Origin: an uncultured Candidatus Melainabacteria bacterium
GTDB lineage: Bacteria; Cyanobacteriota; Vampirovibrionia; Gastranaerophilales; Gastranaerophilaceae
Assembly: GCA_934675685.1 (NCBI GenBank)
Contig: CAKURL010000017.1
Span: 1 to 30,157, forward strand
Reading direction: 5' to 3'
Length of the DNA: 30,157 nucleotides
Shown here: one piece after another, positions 16,337-24,572 of the stretch
How the letters are laid out: every line of letters begins with the position of its first letter
How positions within the stretch are numbered: the stretch's first letter is position 1
Notes under the pieces: generated by a model
Database searches by the model: none
What the model was told of the DNA's origin: nothing
Seen by the model: only the letters and a program-made list of their open reading frames with translations
Translations under genes and position numbers: made by a program

Positions 16337-16795
16337 TTATTTAACGGTGATTTTTTTAACTGCATTTTCTTTTTTAAACATTTTTGGAATTCTGATTTGC
16401 AAAACTCCGTTTTCCATTTTTGCCTCGATTTTGTCTTCTTCGACTTCTTGTGGCAAATATACTGATCTTGTGAATTCGCCATATTTGAATTCAGAAGTTT
16501 TATAATGTTTGTCGTCTTCTTTTTTGTTTTCGTGTTTTTGAGCTTTGATTGTCAAATAATTCTTTTCTAGGCTAATTTCAAGATCTTCTTTATTTACCCC
16601 TGGAAGTTCAGCTTTGACGTCATATTCATCTTTCTTTTCGGTCAATTCCAAAGGCATCATGAGTTTATCCATTTTTTCCATCTCTTCGTCGAATTCAGGA
16701 TAAATGCTGCCAAAATGTCTATTTAAAATTGTACCAATTTCGTCATTTACTGTTTTAATGAAGTTGTCCGGTGTTTGTCTAACTAATAGTTTCAT
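16337..16795 (-). CDS. Small heat-shock protein, Hsp20/alpha-crystallin family
   Basis: 152 residues. The alpha-crystallin domain runs from about residue 50 to 140: LELTEKKDEYDVKAELPGVNKEDLEISLEKNYLTIKAQK, then FTRSVYLPQEVEEDKIEAKMENGVLQIRIPK. The closing I-x-I motif (IRI) that caps neighbouring subunits is present. It is an ATP-independent holdase that binds unfolding proteins. GGAGGT lies 6 nt before the ATG, the strongest ribosome site in the window. It is a single-gene unit, isolated by the glmS terminator upstream and its own terminator downstream. No CIRCE element is seen. Confidence 0.93.
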   Translation of the reverse strand: MKLLVRQTPDNFIKTVNDEIGTILNRHFGSIYPEFDEEMEKMDKLMMPLELTEKKDEYDVKAELPGVNKEDLEISLEKNYLTIKAQKHENKKEDDKHYKTSEFKYGEFTRSVYLPQEVEEDKIEAKMENGVLQIRIPKMFKKENAVKKITVK

Positions 16796-16853
16796 AATTT
16801 ACCTCCGTTGATTTATCTTTTACTCTCAACACTTATATTATGTATCTATTTTC

Positions 16854-16898
16854 AAAAAAACCGTGATTTTTAATTAAAAATTAATTATCACGGTTTTT
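16854..16898 (-). terminator. Rho-independent terminator of glmS
   Basis: Inverted repeat AAAAACCGTGAT (16856-16867) and ATCACGGTTTTT (16887-16898) with an AT-rich inner part that can extend the stem. Leftward reading gives a run of seven T. It lies 30 nt after the glmS stop; the near-symmetric A and T runs would also let it work rightward. Confidence 0.85.
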
Positions 16899-16927
16899 AG
16901 ACTATAAAATATTAAAAAATAATTAAA

Positions 16928-18775
16928 CTATTCAACAGTTACTGATTTTGCAAGGTTTCTTGGCTGGTCGACGTCTTTTCCCAAGAATTCTGCAATATAA
17001 TAAGCGAGCAATTGAAGAACGATGATGTTCAAAGCTGGGCTCAAGATGTCAGAAATCGAAGGAATTAAAAGAATTTCGTCAAACAAATCCTTGTTTTTAT
17101 CGTCTATATAGTCGCTCACACCTATTAATCTTGCTTGGCGAGCTTTTGCTTCTTGGCAGTTTGACATGACTTTATCATACACAACGCCAGAATTTAAAAC
17201 CGCCAAAACCGGCATGTTTTCGTCTAACATCGCGATTGGCCCGTGTTTCAATTCGCCTGCACCATAGCCTGTTGCGTTAATGTAGCTTATTTCTTTTAAT
17301 TTCAAAGCGCCTTCTAGGGCTGTTGGGAAGTTAATTCCTCTTGCGATGAAGATGAAATCCTTGAAAGAAGAATATTTTTTAGCGACAGCTTTGATTTTGT
17401 CCGTGTGTTCTAAAAGTTCTTCGATTTTATTTGGAAGCTTGATTAATTCGTCTTTTAAATCCGTAATTTCTTTCTTATGGTCAACATAGCCTTTTTGTTC
17501 GCTTAAATAAATAGCTAAAATATAAAGGCTTATTAATTGCGCCATATATGATTTTGTAGCGGCTACAGAAACTTCTATCCCAGCGCTCACAGGGAGCAAG
17601 CTATCTGCCAAGCGAGCCATGGTTGAATCTGCTCTATTTGTGATGATTGCGATGTGAGAATGGCTTTCTTTTGCTTGTTTGATTGCCGTGATTGTGTCTG
17701 CTGTTTCTCCAGATTGCGAAATCCCTATGACCAAGGTGTTTTCGTCTGCTATAGTGTCTCTATAGATATATTCGCTAGAAGCTTCCACGTCTGTTGGGAT
17801 TTTTGCAAATTTTTCTAAAATATATTTTCCAACAAGCCCAGCATGCAAGCTTGTTCCGCAAGCAATGATTTGAATTCTTGTGATTTTAGAAATTTTTTCT
17901 TTATTAAGTTTAAAATCTTCTAATTTAATATTTTCGTCTTTAGAAAATAATTTTCCACCCAAAACGTTTCTCACAACGTCGCTTTGTTCGTGGATTTCTT
18001 TTAGCATGAAGTGTTTATAGCCCATTTTTGAAATAGCCATTGCTTCAAAAGGCAAATGTTCAACTTTGTTTATCACAAGTTCGTCGTTTTGGTCGTAGAT
18101 TTTAATTGTGTCTTTGGTTACAACCCCTACTTGATAGTCTGCTAAATAAATTGCTTTTTTAGTGTATTCAATGATTGCAGGAATGTCTGAAGCGATATAG
18201 TTTTCACCTTCGCCTACCCCTATTACCAAAGGAGCATTTCTTTTTGCAACGACGATTTTATCCGGTTCGTTTTTGTGGATTGCGCAAAATGCAAAAGCGC
18301 CTTTGATTTTTTTAACGGCTTTTTGCATAGCTTTTAATAAATCTTTTTCTTTGCCATATTCTTGAGCAATTAAGTGCGCTGCGACTTCTGTATCTGTTTG
18401 AGATTTAAAAACGCTGCCTTTTTTGATTAATTCTTCTTTTAATTCTTGATAGTTTTCAATAATTCCGTTGTGAACCAAAGTCAAGCTTTTGCAGTTGCAA
18501 GTGTGAGGGTGAGCATTTGTTTCTGTAGGGAGCCCATGTGTCGCCCAGCGAATATGCCCAATTCCAATATGAGCTTTTGAGCAAATATCTTGCTTTGTTT
18601 CTAAAATTTTAACAAGATTGTTTAATTTTCCTTGAGCTTTATAGATTTCAATGTCGTTACCTTCCATAAGCGCAACGCCAGAAGAATCATATCCTCTATA
18701 TTCCAAGTGAGAAAGCCCGTTTATCAAGACTTCACTTGCTTTTTTATTCCCTATATATCCGATTATTCCGCACAT
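16928..18775 (-). CDS. glmS: Glutamine--fructose-6-phosphate aminotransferase (isomerizing)
   Basis: 615 residues, standard length. The mature N-terminus after Met is the catalytic cysteine (MCGIIGYIG), followed by HLEYRGYDSSGVAL and GHIRWATHG of the glutaminase domain. The two SIS domains carry IACGTSLHAG, ASSEYIYRD, ISQSGETADT and the C-terminal end DVDQPRNLAKSVTVE. It makes glucosamine-6-phosphate for peptidoglycan and lipopolysaccharide. TTTGGAGTT supplies a ribosome site before the ATG at 18775. The 83-nt upstream region is too short and unlike a glmS ribozyme. It may be cotranscribed with the small charged gene upstream. Confidence 0.97.
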   Translation of the reverse strand: MCGIIGYIGNKKASEVLINGLSHLEYRGYDSSGVALMEGNDIEIYKAQGKLNNLVKILETKQDICSKAHIGIGHIRWATHGLPTETNAHPHTCNCKSLTLVHNGIIENYQELKEELIKKGSVFKSQTDTEVAAHLIAQEYGKEKDLLKAMQKAVKKIKGAFAFCAIHKNEPDKIVVAKRNAPLVIGVGEGENYIASDIPAIIEYTKKAIYLADYQVGVVTKDTIKIYDQNDELVINKVEHLPFEAMAISKMGYKHFMLKEIHEQSDVVRNVLGGKLFSKDENIKLEDFKLNKEKISKITRIQIIACGTSLHAGLVGKYILEKFAKIPTDVEASSEYIYRDTIADENTLVIGISQSGETADTITAIKQAKESHSHIAIITNRADSTMARLADSLLPVSAGIEVSVAATKSYMAQLISLYILAIYLSEQKGYVDHKKEITDLKDELIKLPNKIEELLEHTDKIKAVAKKYSSFKDFIFIARGINFPTALEGALKLKEISYINATGYGAGELKHGPIAMLDENMPVLAVLNSGVVYDKVMSNCQEAKARQARLIGVSDYIDDKNKDLFDEILLIPSISDILSPALNIIVLQLLAYYIAEFLGKDVDQPRNLAKSVTVE

Positions 18776-18858
18776 AATAACTCCAAATTTCCTAGTCTAT
18801 TTAGACATTTTAATACACAAATTAAAAGGATACAAATTAAGAATATATAAACGTCAAA

Positions 18859-19197
18859 TTATTCGTCAAAAATTTCTTCGTTTTCTTCTTGCTCTTGGTT
18901 TTTAGCTTGTTCTTGTTTTTTTCTTTTTTCTTGTTCGTTTTTTTGATGTTCTTTTAGGGTTTTCATAAACATAATGGAACCTGCGCTCATAGAAGCAAGG
19001 CTATCTAAAGAAGCCCTTAGTTGCGCAGAGCGGTCTTGATATTCGTTTTGTTTTAATTCTTGTTGCTCTTCTTCTAATTCAGAAGCGAAATACTCCCCGC
19101 CTTGCCCTTGTTTTTCTTCGGACATTTTGTTTGCGGAAGCATTATCAGATTTAAAACCTATATTTGAAAGGGGAGATATACCCCTGTTATCGACCAT
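18859..19197 (-). CDS. Small highly charged protein, unknown function
   Basis: 112 residues. A polar N-terminus (MVDNRGISPLSNIGF), then a Gln/Glu-rich stretch, a helix containing small residues (SAQLRASLDSLASMSAGSIMFMKTLKEH), and a C-terminal run of Gln/Glu/Lys that is likely a single charged helix. GAGGGA precedes the ATG and a good extended -10 promoter lies upstream, so I take it as real. There is no signal peptide. It lies 83 nt before glmS on the same strand. Family not recognised. Confidence 0.6.
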   Translation of the reverse strand: MVDNRGISPLSNIGFKSDNASANKMSEEKQGQGGEYFASELEEEQQELKQNEYQDRSAQLRASLDSLASMSAGSIMFMKTLKEHQKNEQEKRKKQEQAKNQEQEENEEIFDE

Positions 19198-19227
19198 ATT
19201 TTTCCCTCGTGATTTGTAGTTTGCTTG

Positions 19228-19256
19228 ATAATAGCATTTTTTCTAGGAAAAAACAA
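19228..19256 (-). promoter_or_regulatory. Promoter of the small charged gene (and possibly glmS)
   Basis: Minus strand: TTGTTT at 19256-19251 and TATTAT at 19233-19228, spacing 17, with a TGC extended -10 just before the -10 box. An 8-bp inverted repeat, GTGATTTG (19209-19216) and CAAATCAC (19262-19269), brackets the promoter and could be a pair of operator half sites. Confidence 0.5.
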
Positions 19257-19345
19257 TCAAACAAATCACCTACAATTGACATCTCGTTTTTTCTACAAAA
19301 CATGAGAAAAAAATTTTTTGCGCAAAAAATAAGCAAAAAATAAAT

Positions 19346-20065
19346 TTATAGGAAACTGTTTATTAAATGAAAAGCTTCTTTTTGCTCTAAGCCTTCTTTG
19401 TTTGGTTCGGAATTTCCCCAAAGGGCAAGAATGGTCTTTATTTTAGGGCAATTCAAAGCAGGCTTTATGTTGTTAAAATTGTCGTCCACAAAAATCGCTT
19501 CTTCAAAGCCATTTTGCTCCATGTATTCAAGCATGAAATCTTTTTTAGTCGGATATTTATCTAAAACTTCTCTTGCAAAGACAAATTTTTCGTCCAAATT
19601 GAAATCATGCGCTTTAAATTTTTCCAAAATCGAACTTTTGTTTTTCTTTGAAACAATTGCCAAGTTGATATTTTTGGAATTATATAAATTTTTGATATCC
19701 AAAAAGAAATCATAGGGTGTCTCTAGGCTTTTCCAAAAGTCATAATGAGTTTTGATGAGCTCGCTTCTTGCGTCTAAGAATTCTTCGCAATAGATTTCTT
19801 CTTTTTGAAGATTTCTGTTTAAAAGGGCGGATTTAAAGTCTTCCTCGATATTATTTGAATTTTCAAAAATCAAAGGATTGTAATAATAAAACATCCAAAT
19901 ATTATAGATGAGATATTTGAACTTTGAATATTTTTCATAGTTTTCTTTGTCTAGTTCTTCAAAATAGCTTTTGCCCGAATATAAAAAGCGATTGACAAGA
20001 TACACTTCTTTCAAAGTGTCAAATAAAACTCCATCGTAATCTAAAAATAAAATCTTCTTATTCAC
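19346..20065 (-). CDS. HAD-superfamily hydrolase
   Basis: 239 residues. Motif I is DYDGVLFDT near the N-terminus with the nucleophile Asp, motif II a hydrophobic strand ending in IVSKK (Ser), motif III a lysine region (FAREVLDKYPTKKDF), and motif IV IFVDDNFNN. A large helical cap is inserted after motif I, typical of phosphoglycolate phosphatase-like (C1 cap) members. Substrate unknown. The chosen start is GTG at 20065; no good ribosome site is seen, but it begins 5 nt after the stop of the small upstream gene and may be translated by coupling. A weak A/T-only dyad at 19314-19329 lies after its stop. Confidence 0.8.
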   Translation of the reverse strand: MNKKILFLDYDGVLFDTLKEVYLVNRFLYSGKSYFEELDKENYEKYSKFKYLIYNIWMFYYYNPLIFENSNNIEEDFKSALLNRNLQKEEIYCEEFLDARSELIKTHYDFWKSLETPYDFFLDIKNLYNSKNINLAIVSKKNKSSILEKFKAHDFNLDEKFVFAREVLDKYPTKKDFMLEYMEQNGFEEAIFVDDNFNNIKPALNCPKIKTILALWGNSEPNKEGLEQKEAFHLINSFL

Positions 20066-20070
20066 AATAT

Positions 20071-20289
20071 TTAAAATATCATGAATTGAACCTTAGAAGC
20101 AAGCTTAGGTTGAAGATTTTTTTGCATTTTAATTCCATTTGCGAGCCTTTCTAGACTTGCGCTTGTGAAGTCGTATTCTTCATTTGCTTTTGGAATTTCA
20201 GACACAAAAATGCTTCTGTTTTTAGTATCGATTTCAAAGTCTTCATGTTCGTCTTTTAAAAATGTGTTTCTTAAATCTTTTTCCATCAT
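20071..20289 (-). CDS. Small protein of unknown function upstream of the HAD hydrolase
   Basis: 72 residues (or 71 from the second Met). Acidic and polar, with the segment NRSIFVSEIPKANEEYDFTSASLERLANGIKMQKN. There is no signal peptide or membrane helix. It ends 5 nt before the HAD gene and appears to be cotranscribed. A weak ribosome site only. No family recognised; real-gene status rests on tight spacing and absence of a better frame. Confidence 0.5.
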   Translation of the reverse strand: MMEKDLRNTFLKDEHEDFEIDTKNRSIFVSEIPKANEEYDFTSASLERLANGIKMQKNLQPKLASKVQFMIF

Positions 20290-20350
20290 TTTTCTATACC
20301 ATACATACTTTTCCTATATTAATAAAGTATTTTTGAACAAAAAAATTGCC

Positions 20351-21331
20351 CTAAAATATTAATTTAAAAAGAAAATATAGAGAAATTAACAAAAAGGCTA
20401 AAAACAAAGCTGCTTTCATTTGCCCTTTTGTTTCGTTGTTGTTTTTCTTGAATTTTGGTTTTGCTTTTTGTTTTGGTTTTGCTTTTGCTTTTGCTTTTGC
20501 TTTAGAATTTTTATTTGGGGTCTTTTTCTGGGGCGCTTTTTTATATTCTTTATTTATATTTTCTTTTAAATTTTTCTTTGCTTGTTTGATTTTTTCTTTT
20601 ATTTCTTCTTTTTTAGGGTCAAATTCCTTTTTCTTTCTGCCCCTTTTTTCTTTTTTTTCATTTTTTGAATTATACTGCGCAGGGTTTTCGATATTAAACC
20701 TGTCTTTTAAGCCTTCAAAGCTGCCTAATTCTTCGTCTTGGTTCATTTTTGTGGTTTGGGACAAAAATTCACCTTGTTTATTGTTCAAAAGGTTTTCTCT
20801 TTTTTGTTCTTTTGTTTCTTCAAAATTTTCTTGAAGCTTTGCTTCTTTTTTTCCTTCCATCGCGCGTTTTAGATATTTTTCTATTAAAGTATCTTCTTTT
20901 TTTTCTTTTTTTTCTAAAATCAACAATTCTTCGTCAAAGAGCAATTTGTCTAAATTTTCATCTTTTTCTTTATAATAAGCATAGCTTATCCCCGCTTCAA
21001 AAGCGCGTTTTAAAGTCTCAAGCGCGCTTGAAGCACTCGTTTGTTCCCCATGGGCGCAAGCATTTCCTTGTTTTTTTATGAAAAATAAATCCTCTATGAA
21101 TTCTTTTTCTCTTTCAGTTTGAATTTTGTCTTTTAAAGTGTTTAAAATGTCGTCAAAAGTGTCTGTGGCACTAGTTTTGCCTATGATTTTTTTTGCCATT
21201 TTTTCTGCATAAATTCTGATTTGAATTGTGCATTGATTGAAATATTCGCTTCTAAAAAGCCTTTGCGCCTCTTCAATTATTTCAAAAAGCTCTTTATCAA
21301 TCTTCTTTAAAAAATCAAAATTGCTCGCCAT
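20351..21331 (-). CDS. DUF4145-like protein with Lys/Ala/Pro-rich linker and C-terminal membrane anchor
   Basis: 326 residues. Residues 1-120 (NFDFLKKIDKELFEIIEEAQRLF, then IQIRIYAEKMAKKIIG and FFIKKQGNACAHG) match the DUF4145/HsdR-N-associated helical domain, with the conserved R-x-x-x-E and N-x-x-AHG positions. The middle 150 residues are charged and low in complexity. A KAKAKAKAKPKQKAKPK stretch, encoded partly by a 6-nt DNA repeat, precedes a single transmembrane helix at the extreme C-terminus (AALFLAFLLISLYFLFKLIF). This gives a tail-anchored protein with its domain in the cytoplasm. DUF4145 is often linked to restriction and defence proteins but its activity is unknown. The gene is third in an operon after glcD and a MATE transporter (3-nt gap). 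Confidence 0.7.
   Translation of the reverse strand: MASNFDFLKKIDKELFEIIEEAQRLFRSEYFNQCTIQIRIYAEKMAKKIIGKTSATDTFDDILNTLKDKIQTEREKEFIEDLFFIKKQGNACAHGEQTSASSALETLKRAFEAGISYAYYKEKDENLDKLLFDEELLILEKKEKKEDTLIEKYLKRAMEGKKEAKLQENFEETKEQKRENLLNNKQGEFLSQTTKMNQDEELGSFEGLKDRFNIENPAQYNSKNEKKEKRGRKKKEFDPKKEEIKEKIKQAKKNLKENINKEYKKAPQKKTPNKNSKAKAKAKAKPKQKAKPKFKKNNNETKGQMKAALFLAFLLISLYFLFKLIF
20477..20500. repeat. TTTTGC tandem repeat, four units
   Basis: Four perfect 6-nt units within the DUF4145-like gene encode the Lys-Ala run of its linker. Because the unit is a multiple of three, slippage would change linker length without breaking the frame. Confidence 0.8.
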
Positions 21332-21334
21332 TTT

Positions 21335-22687
21335 CTAGTTTTCCTTGATTGTATCTGGAATTTTTCTAATATCTAAAACAACTCTTGAAGTCGTAATTAA
21401 AGAAATCAAAAATAACGCTACAGCTATCGCGCTCCAATAGCCTTCTAGGACATAGTTATATTGATATGCGATAAAGGTTCCTATTGGAATTGCAATAAGC
21501 AAATATCCAAAAAGCATTGTAAACATGATGATTTTTGTGTCTTTCAAGCCTTTCAAAATGCCCACGCAAGCCCCTTGAATTCCGTCGAAGAACAAAAAAC
21601 ACATCGCGATTTTAAGGATTTTTTCGCACCAAAACATAACCTCGCTATCGGTCGAAAACATGGAAATAATTTCTTTATGAAAACAAGCAAGAATTATAAA
21701 AGTCGAAATGCAGATTAAAACGCTCAAAGAAACGTTTGCGATAGAATATCTTTTGATGTTTAATTTGTCTTTTCTTCCGTTATAGAAGCCTATTTTGATA
21801 CTTGCGGCGCTCGCAATCGAAAGCACGAACATAAATGTGAAATTAGATAAACACAAAATAATGTTATGAACAGCAGCAAAAAGAGCAGAAAATTTGCCGA
21901 TTAAAACCGCAGTTAAATTAAAGCCTAAAAATTCAAAAAATATTGAAGCAGAAATTGGAAGCCCCACTTTAAAAAGGTCTTTTAAATATTCCTTAGAATA
22001 GTAAAAACTTTTTTTAAACAAAGGCAAGCAGAATAAAACAATCAAAACTCCGCTTATTGTTTTTGAGATTAAAGTGGCGATTGCAATACCCTTTAAACCC
22101 AAAGAGGCAATGTGAATAAAGCCAAAGTCAAACCCAAAAGTCAAAGCATAGTTTAAAACTACATTCAAAACGACCATCAAAAGCATTAAGACATTCGCCA
22201 AGACCACTTTTTCCCAAGCTTGCAAAAATTCTTTTAAAGATGTAAAAATCGCAACAGGAAAAATTGTCCAAACGCAAATTTCCATGTATTCTTTTACGGG
22301 CGCTATAAGAGAAGAATCGAGCCCGATAGAAGCGATGTTTTTTGTGATTAATTCTGTCACCAAAAAGAAAGGAACAGAAACAAAAAGGGCAAATAAAATC
22401 GTCAATTTAAAATATTTTTTAGTTGGAATGTTTTTTCCTCTGAAATTAGAAATAACAGGGCTAATGCTCAAAATGAGGCCGATTGCCCCTATAGTCACAG
22501 TCATGATAATCGCGCTTGCAACACTTATGGCGCCTAAAGCAAGGGTTGAATAACGCCCAGCTACAATGTTATCTGCGAAACTAACTAAAATTTGAGAAAC
22601 GTTGCCCCCCAAAATTGGCAAAGACAAGCTAATTAAATTTAAAACAATGTCTTTATATTCTTTTAGTTTTGTTTTGATATTTTCCAT
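21335..22687 (-). CDS. MATE-family efflux transporter
   Basis: 450 residues with about 12 hydrophobic segments. The N-terminus ISLSLPILGGNVSQILVSFADNIVAGRYSTLALGAISVAS is the standard MATE entry (P-x-x-x-x-x...D-x-x-x-x-G), repeated in the second half after FKVGLPISASIFFEFLGFNLTAVLIGKFSALFAAVHN. Members export drugs or metabolites in exchange for sodium or protons. Translation start overlaps the glcD stop by one base (TAATG), with GGAAAA as a possible ribosome site inside glcD, so expression is coupled. Substrate unknown; the linkage to a hydroxyacid oxidase could mean export of an organic acid or toxic product, which is speculation. Confidence 0.93.
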   Translation of the reverse strand: MENIKTKLKEYKDIVLNLISLSLPILGGNVSQILVSFADNIVAGRYSTLALGAISVASAIIMTVTIGAIGLILSISPVISNFRGKNIPTKKYFKLTILFALFVSVPFFLVTELITKNIASIGLDSSLIAPVKEYMEICVWTIFPVAIFTSLKEFLQAWEKVVLANVLMLLMVVLNVVLNYALTFGFDFGFIHIASLGLKGIAIATLISKTISGVLIVLFCLPLFKKSFYYSKEYLKDLFKVGLPISASIFFEFLGFNLTAVLIGKFSALFAAVHNIILCLSNFTFMFVLSIASAASIKIGFYNGRKDKLNIKRYSIANVSLSVLICISTFIILACFHKEIISMFSTDSEVMFWCEKILKIAMCFLFFDGIQGACVGILKGLKDTKIIMFTMLFGYLLIAIPIGTFIAYQYNYVLEGYWSAIAVALFLISLITTSRVVLDIRKIPDTIKEN

Positions 22688-24057
22688 TATAGTGATTTTC
22701 CTGTGTTTAAAATGTTGTTTTCGTCTAGTAAGTTTTTAATTTTTTTCATGAGCTCGTGTGCATTTGGCTCAAGCGCTTGTGGCAAATATTTTTGCTTTTG
22801 AGTTCCTATCCCGTGCTCTCCTGACAAAGTCCCCCCTAAAGAAAGGGCAAAGGCAAAAAGTTCATCTTTTAATTTTTCGAAATTTTCTTTTTCTTCTTTG
22901 TTTTCAAGGTCTAAAGCGAAGTTTGGGTGAATGTTTCCGTCCCCCGCATGCCCCATAATTGCAGTTATTATATTATATTTTTTAGATAATTTTTGGCAAA
23001 ATTGCACAAAATCCACGATTTTGTTCCTTGGAACGACAATATCTTCTGTGACCACGTTTGGCTTTAGCTGGGTAAGCGCTGAAAAAGCGCTCCTTCTTGT
23101 TTTCCAAATGTTTTCGTTTTGCTCTTCTTTTGTTGTTTGAATGATATTTTTTGCACCTGATTTTTTTAGAATTTCTTTTAAGATTTTATTTTCATATAAA
23201 ACATTTTCTAAAAACCCATCGAGCTCGATTAAAAGAGCCGCTTCTTTATCCACCAAAAGCCCCACAGGGTTGAAGTTTTCGATTGTTTTTAGGGTGGTTT
23301 TATCTAATAAATCCAAAGTCGAAGGCAAAAAACCATAGTTTATGATTTCGTTTACGCATTTTGTTGCTTCTAAAATAGTGTCAAAATATGCTAAAGAAAG
23401 AAGCCTTGTTTGGGGTTTTGGGATTAATTTTAAAGTTAGCTTAGTGATTAGCCCCAAAGTTCCTTCAGACCCCACAAAAAGAGAAGTTAAATTATAGCCT
23501 GTGACGTTTTTTGAGAGGTTTTTTGAAGTGTTTATAATTTCGCCATTAGCCAAAACTACTTCTAAATTGATTATATAATCTTTTGTGTTTCCATATTTAA
23601 AAGTCCTTGGCCCTCCGGCGCAAAGTGCCGCAGCGCCTGCTACGGTGGAAACTGCCAAGTTTGAAGGGTCCGGAGGAAAGAAAAGATTGAATTTATTTAA
23701 TTCTTTATTTAAATCCCCAATCACGCAATTAGGCTCCACAATTGCAGTTAAATTTTCTTTATTTATTTCTATTATTTTATTCATTTTTGAAAAATGGATA
23801 ACAATAGAGTTTTTAACAGGCCTTGTGCCTCCGCAATGGTTTGTACCTTGGGCGCGAGGAACGATTGAGACTTTGTGTTTATTGCAAATTTTTGCAATTT
23901 CAGAGACTTCTTTTGTGTTTTTAGGAAAAGCGACACACAAAGGAAGAATTTTTTCTTTCGGATTTTGCGAAGTGTCATGCGCATAGACATATAAATCTTC
24001 TTTTTTATAAAGAAGATTGTTTTTTGAAATTTTTTTTAACTCATTTACAAAATCCAT
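22687..24057 (-). CDS. FAD-linked 2-hydroxyacid dehydrogenase, GlcD-like
   Basis: 456 residues, normal for GlcD/lactate dehydrogenase D. The FAD-binding half holds VPRAQGTNHCGG, DPSNLAVSTVAGAAA and NVTGYNLTSLFVGSEGTLGLIT. The C-terminal half has GHAGDGNIHPNF and LSGEHGIGTQK, the substrate and metal-binding motifs. It oxidises glycolate or D-lactate and passes electrons to an Fe-S subunit; the likely partner is the GlcF-like protein at 272-1327. First gene of the glcD-MATE-DUF4145 operon. The ATG at 24057 lacks a ribosome site and has TATAAT 11 nt upstream. The substrate is not resolved. Confidence 0.88.
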   Translation of the reverse strand: MDFVNELKKISKNNLLYKKEDLYVYAHDTSQNPKEKILPLCVAFPKNTKEVSEIAKICNKHKVSIVPRAQGTNHCGGTRPVKNSIVIHFSKMNKIIEINKENLTAIVEPNCVIGDLNKELNKFNLFFPPDPSNLAVSTVAGAAALCAGGPRTFKYGNTKDYIINLEVVLANGEIINTSKNLSKNVTGYNLTSLFVGSEGTLGLITKLTLKLIPKPQTRLLSLAYFDTILEATKCVNEIINYGFLPSTLDLLDKTTLKTIENFNPVGLLVDKEAALLIELDGFLENVLYENKILKEILKKSGAKNIIQTTKEEQNENIWKTRRSAFSALTQLKPNVVTEDIVVPRNKIVDFVQFCQKLSKKYNIITAIMGHAGDGNIHPNFALDLENKEEKENFEKLKDELFAFALSLGGTLSGEHGIGTQKQKYLPQALEPNAHELMKKIKNLLDENNILNTGKSL

Positions 24058-24060
24058 AAA

Positions 24061-24089
24061 AATATCTTATTATAAAAGTATAAGATATT
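24061..24089. promoter_or_regulatory. Perfect 10-bp dyad between divergent promoters (glcD / small secreted gene)
   Basis: AATATCTTAT (24061-24070) and ATAAGATATT (24080-24089) are exact inverted repeats separated by 9 nt. The dyad overlaps the glcD -10 box (TATAAT, minus strand 24074-24069) and a TATAAG at 24079-24084 that fits the -10 of the rightward gene. It has the layout of an operator controlling both genes. Confidence 0.5.
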
Positions 24090-24105
24090 CAAAAAAGGAG
24101 TTTTA

Positions 24106-24390
24106 ATGAAAAATTTTAATATTAAAATAGTTGCCTTGAGCATGGCTTTTTTATTTTTCTTTGGAATAGGAGCGAATTCTTCTTTTGCAAAAGCTAAAAA
24201 AGAAGCAGATTTGAACACTCAAGACGCCCAAAACCTTCAAAATGTTTTAAATTCAGATTTTAAAATGCCAACGGATGAAGAAATCAAGGCAGTTTTAAAC
24301 CAATTTGACTTCAGCGAAAAACAAAAAGAATATTTATTGAAAGAAACAAAAAAGACCATTGAAGAAATGGACAAAACAAATTTAAAATAA
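24106..24390 (+). CDS. Small secreted protein of unknown function
   Basis: 94 residues. A signal peptide covers 1-28 (KIVALSMAFLFFFGIGANSSFA, probable cleavage after SFA). The mature part of about 66 residues is Lys/Asp/Glu/Asn-rich and predicted helical (TDEEIKAVLNQFDFSEKQKEYLLKETKKTIEEM). AAAGGAG lies 7 nt before the ATG, and the gene is divergent from glcD. It has its own terminator-like hairpin. Not recognised as a known family. Confidence 0.7.
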   Translation: MKNFNIKIVALSMAFLFFFGIGANSSFAKAKKEADLNTQDAQNLQNVLNSDFKMPTDEEIKAVLNQFDFSEKQKEYLLKETKKTIEEMDKTNLK

Positions 24391-24405
24391 AATTTATTAT
24401 TTAAG

Positions 24406-24466
24406 AGCACCTCCACACATAAAACACAAAATAACATGAAAAGATGAGGTGCTTTTCTTTTGCTTT
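24406..24466 (+). terminator. Terminator-like hairpin after the small secreted gene
   Basis: AGCACCTC (24406-24413) pairs perfectly with GAGGTGCT (24446-24453), followed by a T-rich tail. The 32-nt loop is long for a terminator, so efficiency is uncertain. Confidence 0.4.
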
Positions 24467-24486
24467 TTTAAGCTTTATGGTTTTAT

Positions 24487-24518
24487 AAAATTAAAGCCTT
24501 ATCGATAATCGATAAGGC
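24487..24518 (-). terminator. Probable terminator of the small NISFTSG protein gene
   Basis: GCCTTATCGAT and ATCGATAAGGC (24496-24506 and 24508-24518) form an 11-bp dyad with one central base. Leftward it runs into TTTAATTTTAT. It lies 54 nt after the stop of the gene at 24573-24839. Confidence 0.55.
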
Positions 24519-24572
24519 GTTGTTTGTTGTTTATGCTTCGAGATTGTGTTGTTAGGTGTTGATAATGCTTTT

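Noticed and set aside
16796..16853. Possible CIRCE heat-shock operator before hsp20
   Set aside because: The ACTCTCAACACTT text lacks the TTAGCACTC-N9-GAGTGCTAA structure.
18776..18858. glmS ribozyme upstream of glmS
   Set aside because: Only 83 nt, no matching core, and the neighbouring gene ends at its edge.
19314..19329. TTTTTTGCGCAAAAAA dyad as terminator of the HAD gene
   Set aside because: The stem is six A-T pairs around GCGC and too weak for a confident call, though a T-run does follow leftward.
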